Origin: Ambrosia x helenae
Taxonomy: Eukaryota > Streptophyta > Magnoliopsida > Asterales > Asteraceae
Assembly: GCA_030844895.1 (NCBI GenBank)
Contig: CM061231.1
Span: 27,661,149-27,725,148, forward strand
DNA: 64,000 bases
Direction of reading: 5' to 3'
Below the pieces are notes generated by a model, which saw only the letters and a program-made list of their open reading frames with translations, was not told the DNA's origin and did no database searches. Numbering within the stretch: the first letter of the stretch is position 1; each line of letters begins with the position of its first letter. Both the position numbers and the translations under genes were made by a program. Shown piece after piece: positions 45,887 to 55,077 of the stretch.

Positions 45887-46328
45887 AAAGGCATATCATG
45901 AAGAAATGAACATACCTTGAGATGTCTCCCAAGCAATGCCTCCAACAAAAAGCTTTCTATCACAAAAGAAAATTCAGAAATTACATTTCAAACTCATAAC
46001 ACAAAATCTCCATCTTTATTCATATCACCACTCACCAGAGATAATATTATCTCTCCCGCCTTTGAACGAGACATCACATGTATTTTCTAAACTAAACTAT
46101 TATAACACTAAACAAACAACAAAACATTTCTAAACCCTAAACAGAACTAAACACACAAACTATACAACAACAACAACAACAAACTAACCCTGCAGAAGAA
46201 TCACGACTATTGTCATTGAGTGAATGCCTTAATCCACCACTATCATCTACAGTATCATCATATTCTACATGATGATTTTGATTGCTATTATCAAACTGTT
46301 GCTGCTCATTAACAAGTGGTCCGTCCAT
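42459..46328 (-). CDS. Two-RRM glycine-rich RNA-binding protein, hnRNP A/B-like
   Basis: Six coding exons on the minus strand: 46328-46189, 45956-45916, 45141-44978, 44199-44094, 44010-43841 and 43010-42459, all GT-AG, joining in frame to 390 codons plus stop with no break. The acidic, Gln/Asn-rich N-terminus (about 1-46) is followed by RRM1 (about 47-120; RNP2 KLFVGGI, RNP1 RGFGFVTF), a linker with KRTVPRENTQGSRS, RRM2 (about 138-212; KIFVGGI, RGFGFVTF) and a glycine/tyrosine-rich tail (about 215-390) with GYGGGYGG-type repeats. This is the plant heterogeneous nuclear ribonucleoprotein 1 / Musashi-like family: nuclear or shuttling binders of pre-mRNA and 3' UTRs. The tail is a low-complexity region likely to self-associate. 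Which paralogue it is cannot be said. Overlapping plus-strand frames at 42429-42899 are shadows of the Gly tail. Confidence 0.92.
43531..43590. repeat. (AAT)n microsatellite in hnRNP intron
   Basis: About 19 AAT units with one interruption, within the last intron. Confidence 0.95.
45813..45887. repeat. (GT)n and (AAAT)n microsatellites in hnRNP intron
   Basis: GTGTGT run at about 45811-45830 and AAAT/ATAA units at 45849-45887, just beyond exon 3 on the downstream side. Confidence 0.9.
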
Positions 46329-46690
46329 TTCCTGGTAAACAGATATCAACGTTCCTCTTTATTTGTATACAATATCCCTGAAGACGAAAAAAAAGGTGTT
46401 ATTTCAGGAACGAGATAAGCCCTAGATATATGATGTATGGAATGAAGGAAACCACGATAATAATAAGAGTTACAACCTGGAGAAGGATAATAAAGATCTA
46501 TTGATTGTGTTATGGTGGAAGAAATTCAGGGTTTTAATGTTTATGATTTGATGATGGAGATAAATCAAATGGAAATGGAAAAAGAAAAAGAAAACCCTAG
46601 CTGCTGCTGCTGTTGTTTGTTGGTTTGGGTCGAAGAAGATAGACGCCGCGGTCTTTTAAAACTCGTATACCGGATAATCGAAAAATAACC
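46329..46690 (-). promoter_or_regulatory. hnRNP-like gene 5' UTR and promoter
   Basis: On the minus strand, TTTACCAG (46339-46332) or TCGTCTTCAG (about 46385) could be the acceptor of a leader intron whose donor is CTCCAG|GTTGTAA near 46480. A telo-box-like AAACCCTA lies on the plus strand at about 46593. No clear TATA box. Confidence 0.45.
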
Positions 46691-47011
46691 GTAAAATAAT
46701 AAATTAGCTAAAAATTGTCATTGTGTCGGGGCACAAGGGGTGCTTGTAGGATAAAAGGTTTCTTTGCCACATTACTTCACTGAAACACGTTTTTGTAGGC
46801 AGCACTTCACTAATGTAGTTAATTAATTTTCATTTAAATACCCAAACTTTTTATATTTTACATTTTTACACGGTTTTTACATTTATTTCTACTATTTCAA
46901 CCGTCCCACCAAACGGTCAGGCAAATTTAATTGTTTAACTTGGAAACCGTCGAGTAATTTGAATTGACTCAACTAAACGGTCAGTGAATTAAATTTAACA
47001 GTGCCACCGTC

Positions 47012-47021
47012 GTTGTATATA
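47012..47021 (+). promoter_or_regulatory. TATA-like box of the MYB-like pseudogene
   Basis: TTGTATATAAAG, about 70 bp upstream of the ATG at 47088; a plausible relic of the element's own promoter. Confidence 0.5.
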
Positions 47022-47087
47022 AAGTGATCAAACCGTGGGGTTAAAAGCCACAATTTACCACGGTTTAAAAAACCAAACACACAAAAA

Positions 47088-47465
47088 ATGAATCCGTGGA
47101 CCGAAGAGGAAGAAATGGCCCTTGTGGTTTGTCACAAGGACGCCACAAACGACCCCGAAATTCAAGAACTACGGGGTGACGAAGGCGAAGAGTACCCCCC
47201 CCCCCCCGATGTGTTTTGGGCTCACGTGTTTAGCGACTTCATCCAACATGTGGGCACCAACACCATCAAGACCATCTGAGACCCCTAAGTCAAGTGGGAG
47301 GATCTTAATATCAAGTGTGCGAGGTGGACCACCCTTTACGAGCAAACGATGAGGGACGATCCGGACCTCGATGACGAGTTGGCTATCGGCTTCACAAACT
47401 ATGAGTGTGAGGCTCGATACGGCCAAGAATTCGACAATGTCGAGGCATGGCGCTTGTTGCGCTAA
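47088..47465 (+). pseudogene. PIF/Harbinger-type MYB/SANT-like protein with two stops
   Basis: Starts MNPWTEEEEMALVVC, passes FWAHVFSDFIQHVGTN, then meets TGA (47277-47279) and TAA (47286-47288). The same frame goes on with KWEDLNIKCARWTTLYEQTM and ends FTNYECEARYGQEFDNVEAWRLLR before TAA (47463-47465). The layout is that of the short MYB-like protein that accompanies the transposase in PIF/Harbinger elements and has domesticated relatives in plants. At 125 codons it is shorter than usual. It is diverged from the 29967 copy. The stretch of 11 C's (47197-47207) could be another defect. No transposase is nearby. Confidence 0.6.
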
Positions 47466-49207
47466 CCTTAAGTTTATTTTTCTTTGTTTTATGTATTTTT
47501 AATTTTTATGTTTTAATGAAATGTCTTTTATTTATGTTTTTTATTTATTTAAACGGTATACATATAAAACAAACGGTAAAAATAAAAACACTAAAACACA
47601 CGGGGTAAACTGAAAATTTTGCATTTTTTAAAAACCAACAACACAACTGGTACCAGCACGGTAAACAGAACCAGTGAAACGGTCCACGGGACCACTACCA
47701 GCGTGGGTGGCGGCGGTGTTACCGTACTGGTAGTTGGTACCTGTGGACAATTCAGTAGGCGCCACGTCCCCCCTTAGGGGTCGTTTGGTTTAGTTCGTTT
47801 CAATTTAGTTATTAGCTTTAATCGAAATTGTAACTTAAGTCATTTGTTATTTTGTTCTATTAATCATTTGGTTTTCGGCTCATTTGTCGGTTTATTTGGT
47901 TAATTTGTTCTTTTCGGTTCGGTTAATATACAAAGCCAAACTTGGACTATTTTTTATTAGAAATGCATAAAACAGGTGTATGAATACATGAAATTGATAA
48001 ATAGATACATAAAATTTAGGTATAAATACATGAAATGAAGGCATAAATACTTGACATTGAGGTATAAAGTATGAACTCCATTGAATGAATGTATGAAAAA
48101 TAGAAATATAAAAGGTTCAATTCGGTTAATTTTTGTTAAGAAAAATATATGGAAATAACTTGTGGGATTTGACAAGTTATTCTATCCACAAATGAGCGTT
48201 GAAATTGAGAAAAAGGTAAGGGTGTTTCAAAACTACAATGTATCTATTTCTTGTTTAGCTTTGATGCATGATATTTTGTATTCGAATCTTGAACTGTGAC
48301 ACATCGCTTCATATTTTTTTTATCATGTTAGTTTTTGGTTGTGTTAATCTCCATACAGGTTACCGTGTCTTATTCAGTTACTAGTTCTCTATAGTTGGCT
48401 CCGTTAGGGAAAAACAGTATGTAAGAATCTACATAATCCATGTCTAGTGGTTGTTAGTCAATCAATACATGTGAATTTTATCCTTATCGAATCTACTAGT
48501 TATATCGCTCTAGAAAAGAAACCCACGGAGAATTAGTCTGTTTGGTTCCATCTTCATCAATCATTTAATCCCGTCAACTTGCCAAGGAGTCGTGTGAATG
48601 TGGATGCTCTTCACCCGTGCAAGAAAGTTCAAAAAAAGATCAAGCAAAGCTTGACCGCCTTTTCACACTACCTTTCAAACAAACTATATATATCTTGAGT
48701 GGGTTGAGCTTAGTAGATGTCTACTCTGCTACATCGACTGGTCCACAAAAACTGTTAGCGATCTTAGACATTAATCATTATGTTAAGCCATTTTTAGTAA
48801 CAACACATACATGATGACTAAAAGGGGTCCTACACCAATACTGAAACTGAAAGTGAACCCAGGCAGCCCAAATGTGGTTTAAGCCCAACTTTAACTAAAC
48901 CTGAGACGCCAGCAAGCAAGTGCGCTTGATGTGGATTAAGCCCAACTTAACAAAGGCGGGTGAGAAAGAGAGCAAGGGGGAGAGAGAGGAGAAAGAAAGA
49001 GAGAGGAGAGAGAGACTGAGGAAAGAGAAATTGAAGGGAGAGAGGGTGTGCGATGAGGTGTCGGTTTGGTATTGGGTCTTACAGGAAGCCTCTTTGGAGA
49101 GGCTTTGGGTGCCTCGAAATTGGTGACCCGTCTCTCCAAAAAGACGTGAAATGGCCATTTTAGTAAGTTAATTGGTCAAGAGGTCATTTGTGTGATTTTC
49201 CCTAATA
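47466..49207. other. Intergenic, no gene; repeat phrases
   Basis: About 1.7 kb. It contains TTCGGTTCGGTTAATATA-type phrases (47860-47940) common in plant repeats, a degenerate ATACATGAAAT(G/T)-like repeat at 47975-48080, and a GA-rich low-complexity tract at 48960-49050. A short frame at 48617-48814 is not recognised. Confidence 0.45.
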
Positions 49208-49224
49208 ATATTATTTAGGTCACA

Positions 49225-49588
49225 TCCATCATCATGTGGCCTAGTGGTAAAAGGGCCGGTTCTTCCTTTGGGGGAACCGGGTTCAATTCCCACGGGAGGC
49301 ATGTGATGGATACCCCACCCTTGTGGTGGGGTAGGTGGTTGGGAAGTGATGGAGAGACCCTTGACCCTTGTGGTCATGGGTTCGACTCCTGATTCCTCCA
49401 TGTTTTACCGGTTCACTACCGTCGTGCCTTCGGGCGGGTTTGTGGGCCGGGTTTTCCCTGGAACAGGAGACGGGTGGGCCGAAGGGCTCTGTCCGTACGG
49501 ACTAGAGGCCGTCTGGGGCCCCTTTCGGCCATTGGGGGCCGCGTACAGAGTACCCGGCAATACTTTAGTTGATCGTTCAAAAAAAAAA
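49225..49588 (+). repeat. Intact tRNA-derived SINE directly upstream of NAP1
   Basis: 364 bp, flanked by atattatttaggtcaca at 49208-49224 and 49589-49605, a perfect 17-bp duplication. A-box-like GTGGCCTAGTGG and B-box-like GGGTTCAATTCCC lie 45 bases apart at its start, and it ends in an A run. The body matches the split copy at 34697-35699. Open frames in the body (MERPLTLVVMGSTP... in both copies) are conserved because the SINE is, not because they code. Confidence 0.93.
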
Positions 49589-49605
49589 ATATTATTTAGG
49601 TCACA

Positions 49606-49747
49606 ACGCGAGTCAGATTATACTATTAAAAGCAGCAGATAGATAGATCAATCAGTCGCCCCACAAAGCCAAAACCAAACCCTATCTATCACTTTCCCTC
49701 CCTTTCTCTTCAACCTCATCTCTCTTTCTTTTTTCTAGGGTTTCGTA
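49606..49747 (+). promoter_or_regulatory. NAP1 core promoter / 5' UTR
   Basis: 142 bp between the SINE duplication and the ATG: a weak ATTATACTATTAAAAG at about 49617-49632, then a long CT-rich leader (about 49690-49736) and a telo-box-like TAGGGTTTCG at 49737-49746 just before the start codon. No TATA box of standard form. Confidence 0.5.
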
Positions 49748-52700
49748 ATGGGCAACAACAAGAAAGAACAGTTCGACGTCTCTGATCTCGGCGCCTCTCT
49801 ACCGGCCGCCGCTGCAGGTACCTTCACATCTCTCCAAATCTCTTTTTCTCACTCTTATCTTAGGTTATTTTGTTGTTTTGATTTGGTTAATTATTACAGC
49901 TCTTAGTGCCGAGGATCGTGCTGGCCTTGTAAACGCCTTAAAGGTTTACTTTTCATACTACTTGTAATGTGTACTTTAGGTTTTCTTCCCATTTTTGTTT
50001 GATTGGTGTTTTGGTTCTCCAGGATAAGCTTCAGAACCTGGCTGGCCAACACTCAGATGTTCTCGAGAATTTGAGTCCTACAGTTAGGCAGAGAGTTGAG
50101 GTTTTAAGGGAAATTCAGGTATAATTTATCACTTTTTCTTTTATTTATTTTTTTTAATTTATGTCTGAAGGGTGTATTCAAACTTATTGTTGCTATATTA
50201 GTTTTGAATGGCTGGTTACAATGATAATATTGATTCATTTAGTCAAAAATTAATTGGACAATCTATTAATAATGTAAAATAGTAATGGGCAATAGTGGAC
50301 CGATTGTCACGATAAGTATTTTTACAACGCCTATCTAGATGATTCCTTTCATTTTTGAGTTAGGGAGACTTGTAAATGAAGTAAGTTGTAGAAAGTTCAT
50401 TTTGTGTAAATAATTACCACAAAACACTATAGACTGGTACGGCATAAGCGTTTTTTTTATGACATGTGCACTGGATCTATTGTGTTTGTTAAGAGTAAAA
50501 GCAACTGGACTGCTTATGAGATGTAAATGAAACACTATGATGTACTCAATTTGCTACATAACATTTCTGATTTAACTGATTTCTTTGTTTCTGTACATGT
50601 ATACTTATTGTTCCATTTCTGATGCCATTTATAACCCAAACACACTAACACCTGTTTTTTACAATGCTGAATGGTGTTATTATTCCATCCATGTGCAGAG
50701 TGAACATGATGAGTTTGAGGCTAAGTTTTTTGAAGAAAGAGCTGCTCTGGAAGCAAAATACCAAAAACTTTATGCCCCTCTATATGCAAAGGTATCGCTT
50801 TGTTCTACATTTTTTAGATATGTTTTGTAGATCTACTACTATACATGTGTATGTATATATGAATATCATTCTTTTATGAAGGGAGAATTCAAATATTGAA
50901 TATATAATTCACATTAATTATGTTTTAAAACTGTATGTATATATGAATATCATTCTTTTATGAAGGGAGAATTCAAATATTGAATAGATAATTCACATTA
51001 ATTATGTTTTAAAACTGCAGAGATACGATATAGTGAATGGTGTTGTTGAAGTTGATGGAGTGAATGATGAAGCCGCTATGGATGTTTCAGATGACAAAGC
51101 TAAAGAAGGTATTTTTTTTACTGTATTTTTTGGGGGCAAGTTTATGTTATGTTTTCTTTGAAATTTCTTAATAGCAGTCACTCTTCAAAAACAATAAGTG
51201 TCATATATATAGTAAATAAAAATATAAAATACAATCAGTTATTTAGAACAGTATGCTTTTATTGCTTCACCGAATAAATGGAGATAATTTGATGCGCCAA
51301 GACAATTCACAGTAGTGATGGTGCTTTCCTATTCTTTTATCCAGGGAAATAGACTATTATAAGTAATTCATTTTTTATGCCAACATAAAATGGGTAAATA
51401 TGACATCTTGAACGTTAAGTGTGTGTTTATATATGAAATTATTTCTAAATTCTCCAACTTTTCCTTGTATATTTTAACTGAATGAAACTGTTTGTTACTT
51501 ACAGAAAAGGGTGTGCCAAATTTTTGGTTAAATGCAATGAAGACCAATGAAATTTTGGCTGAGGAGGTACAAAACTGTGTAGATTACTTGCATCTTTGTT
51601 CAATTTGCATTTTTATTTTGGAGTTCATGACTTCATGTATATATTGTTTTATTCGTTGTGCACAATATAACCAGATTTCAGAACGAGATGAAGAAGCTCT
51701 CAAATATCTCAAGGATATTAAGTGGTGTCGCATTGATGATCCTAAGGGTTTTAAGCTTGAGTTCTTCTTCGACACCAATCCATTTTTCAAGAACTCTGTT
51801 TTTGACCAAAGTATATCATATGATTGATGATGATGAGCCTATTTTGGAGAAGGCCATAGGGTAAGTCATTATATTCTAAATTCTAATATCATTAGACAAT
51901 CTATAATGTGTTTTTTAATTCTTAATTTCATGTTATGTATGTCACTTTGCAGGACTGAAATCGAATGGTTACCTGGAAAATGCTTGACACAAAAGATACT
52001 GAAAAAGAAACCAAAAAAGGGATCAAAAAATGCCAAACCCATTACTAAAACAGAAAACGTTGAGAGTTTTTTCAACTTTTTTAGCCCTCCACAAGTGCCA
52101 GAAGACGAGGATGAGATTGATGAAGAAATGGTAAAATCATATGTCAAAGAGGTCATTTAAATTATTGATCAACTTATTTTAATCTCAGTTTGTTTCATAA
52201 TTGTGGCAATTATCTGATTTGGCAGGCCGAGGAACTTCAGAATCAAATGGAACAAGACTACGACATTGGGTAAGTTTTTATATGGCAAACTGCAAGAAGT
52301 GCAAAATGAAATGTACGCCTTAATGCCTTATTTTGGTTTGTGCAACCGGCTTTAAACCAGGCATTAGATAGAGCCAACTTACATTTGTCCTTGATTTTAG
52401 CAGTCTAGTTATTTTATGAGCAGTTGCAGGCTTGCAGCAACAAATGATTTGTTCAACTGGTTACAGGATTTTTTTAATATGTTTAAACATCTAGTTCATC
52501 ATTTTTTGTATATGTTACATCATCTGTCAGTTGATTGCTAAAAACACTAATAAATTGTTTTTTTTTGGCCCTAACTAATAAATGGTAAATACTAAATAGT
52601 GTAAATTCTGTGCAGTTTACCCTTTTATACACTGTTTAGTGTTTTATCAATTGTAGTTTTTATTTCATAATTGACCTAAGCATGTTATATTTGTTTACTC

Positions 52701-53213
52701 AGTTCAACCATACGGGACAAGATAATCCCTCATGCAGTCTCATGGTTTACTGGTGAAGCTGTTCAAGAGGATGAATTTGAAGGTATTGAAGATGATGATG
52801 ACGAAGATGATGATGATGAAATTGATGAGGACGAGGATGATGATGAGGAAGATGACGACGAAGAGGACGAGGATGATGAGGATGAAGAGGAGCCCAAGGG
52901 CAAAAGCAAAAAGAAGGTAATTTTTTTTTTCACAATAATTGTTTAGGTTAATACCACATACAAATTACAATCAACACATACTTGCTCATTTTTGCTCATA
53001 TGAGAGTGTTCTAATTCTTACATTATTTTGTTTCATGTAAACTTGCAGTCTTCTGGGCAAAAGGTGATATAACTTGGTTAATACTTTTTTTATTGTTTAA
53101 TTTGCTTTAAACCTATGATTTATTCTGAATGTTGTTGTGAACTCCAGAAGGGTGGCATTGTGCATGCTGGTGCTGAACAGGGTGAGCGGCCGCCTGAGTG
53201 CAAGCAACAATAG
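49748..53213 (+). CDS. NAP1: Nucleosome assembly protein 1 (histone chaperone), one +1 frameshift
   Basis: Twelve coding exons: 49748-49817, 49900-49943, 50023-50118, 50699-50791, 51021-51108, 51505-51566, 51675-51860, 51953-52130, 52226-52269, 52703-52916, 53049-53063 and 53148-53213, all GT-AG. NAP1 binds H2A-H2B (and H3-H4), shuttles them to the nucleus and helps nucleosome assembly. Seen: LSPTVRQRVEVLREIQ and HDEFEAKFFEERAALEAKYQ (the long dimerisation helix), GVPNFWLNAMKTNEILAE, KDIKWCRIDDPKGFKLEFFF, PILEKAIGTEIEWLPGKCLTQ, an acidic Asp/Glu tail (52786-52890) and C-terminal CKQQ, the prenylation-type end known in plant NAP1. Exon 7 is one base too long: a T5 at 51799-51803 where T4 would keep the frame. 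All other exon phases agree. Corrected length is about 384 residues, normal for the family. The overlapping Met/Lys-rich frame in exon 10 is a shadow. Confidence 0.92.
50850..51017. repeat. 84-bp tandem duplication in NAP1 intron 4
   Basis: Two nearly identical 84-bp copies (TATGTATATATGAATATC to TTTTAAAACTG). The second ends at the splice acceptor CTGCAG of exon 5; the first copy has CTGTAT there and so no acceptor. Confidence 0.88.
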
Positions 53214-54500
53214 GTGCACAAATTTGGTGCTCCTAGTGGTGGGGTGTTTTGGGTTAATTTATTTGTCTGTTTTTTAATTATATATTTTCACTTTGATCTC
53301 TTGCTCCTTTGTGTATGATGAGAGTTCTATTTGTTTGTTCAGATGTCCAGCTTTCTTTGAATACTAGATTCTTAAAATGAACTTATGAAATATATTTATT
53401 GTTCTCGTTGTTTCTCCATATTTTTGTGTTATATAAAAAGGAAGTGTTTAAGATTTTTTATACCTGTTAATTATGATCTGATGTATATCACAACATTTGT
53501 TTTTTTTTTTTTTTTTTTTTTTTTTTGACTTCATAAAAAAAATGTTAATCATATCAGTAATACATGCAACTTTGCTTAGTCTAAAAGAGCTCACTTTTGC
53601 GAAGTCCAGTCTTTTGAGGCAGGTGTGGGTAAGCCAATTCATCTCACTTATCTGGTTACTGGTTTTGTTTGTTTTGCCATGAACGTGTAAAATATCTCTT
53701 GGTACATACACTTTACAAATCATTGAGGCAGTCCTCAGTGAAAACCTGAACAAGCCTGTAAACCCAAGTGTTTAAGTACAAACAAAACAAATACAAAATC
53801 TTCAAGCATTTGGTACTTCACAAATTTGTTTCAAGTTTTATTTCTAACATCCAAGCTTGGTTTGTTAATAATTTTTGAAAGTTTTTGGCTTGAAGCCCCC
53901 AAATTGAAAGATTCCGCACCAATGGGATCCAATTTGCTGCGTCAAAGCCCAGATAACACATGTCACGCCTTGGTTTATTGAAAATGTCAACTACTTTTTT
54001 AATTAACTAGAGAGGTGCCCACATGATGCTGCGGAGAAGACATACACCGGTAATTACGTAACACGTTTCTTTTTTTTTTTTAATTAAAGCAACTATACCA
54101 ATGCCGGAATAAAATGTTTGTATTTATGATGTAATTTTTTTTTTAATTATTAACACATCAAAAAGTTATGGTTATATAAAAATTGCGAGGACAATTTAAA
54201 ATTAAAAGTTACCAATATGTTTAAAAGATTATAGCATATGTTTAAAAAATGTATAGCTTAAAACGTTGAAGTACGTAAATTTTTTTATGTGATTTACCCG
54301 TTTTTGCAAACAAAATGAGTTACTTATAAGTTAACAATATAGATCAAGTTTGGCTCTCCAACCTCCTTTTCTACTTTTTAAAAAAGTCATAATTTATAAT
54401 TTCTCATTTTTTCTTCTTATTAAAGCATAAAAACTTATTTCAAGTTGTACACTATAAAAAGAAGTTAATAAATCATAACTTAGGTTGATAAGGACCGTCA
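53214..54500. other. NAP1 3' UTR and intergenic sequence, T run
   Basis: Possible 3' UTR to about 53400. T27 at 53500-53526, AT-rich elsewhere. No gene recognised. Confidence 0.45.
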
Positions 54501-54513
54501 TGAACATGGTCTC

Positions 54514-54708
54514 AGGGGGTGTTTGAGATTGATTATTCAAAACAGATTATGCGTTTTGGTAAAGCAGGGGTGGAGTTGCTTACAGATTATTGCGTTTTGG
54601 TAGCCTAAAAAACTGATTATCCGCGTTTTCAAAACGCAATCCCAAACACTAAAAACTGATTATCAATAATCTAAAAATCAGATTCAAAACGCAATCCCAA
54701 CACCCTCT
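54514..54708. mobile_element. MITE-like element
   Basis: About 195 bp with inverted ends GGGGGTGTTTGAGATTG and (reversed) GAGGGTGTTGGGATTGCG and internal inverted AAAACGCA/TGCGTTTT pieces. Target duplication not resolved. Confidence 0.6.
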
Positions 54709-54728
54709 AAGTTAGTTAAATTGGATAA

Positions 54729-54991
54729 GACCATGTGTAGTGGTGTGAAAATTTAAAGCCCCTCACATGGGTATTTTTTAACAAGTGACATTTGGGTCCT
54801 ATCAAGGGCTTGAAATAAAAAAAGAATGTAGTGGTGTTATGTGTTGTGAGTGTGTATACAAAATATATTAAAATTGAATTAAAAAAAGAAAAATAAATTA
54901 AAAAAGAAGTATTAGGGGGGCGGTGTTCGGGACACGAAAGGGCTTCAAATTTCCCCTTTTACGCCCTTTCACTCTTCCGCTACACGTGGTC
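54729..54991. mobile_element. Tourist-like MITE in the DIM1 promoter
   Basis: 263 bp between TAA duplications (54726-54728, 54992-54994), with inverted ends GACCATGTGTAGTGG and (reversed) GACCACGTGTAGCGG. It ends 9 bp before the TATA-like box of the next gene. Confidence 0.75.
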
Positions 54992-54999
54992 TAAGTCGG

Positions 55000-55008
55000 T
55001 ATAAAAAG
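55000..55008 (+). promoter_or_regulatory. TATA-like box of DIM1
   Basis: TATAAAAAG, 70-78 bp upstream of the ATG at 55078; the position suits a short 5' UTR. Confidence 0.6.
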
Positions 55009-55077
55009 AAAAACGATACAAAAAAATAATTGGTTGTGTGCAACTCTAACTCTAGAGCATTCACAGGTTCCTGAAAG

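Noticed and set aside
52732..52920. Met/Lys/Arg-rich small protein
   Set aside because: Out-of-frame reading of the acidic tail exon of NAP1.
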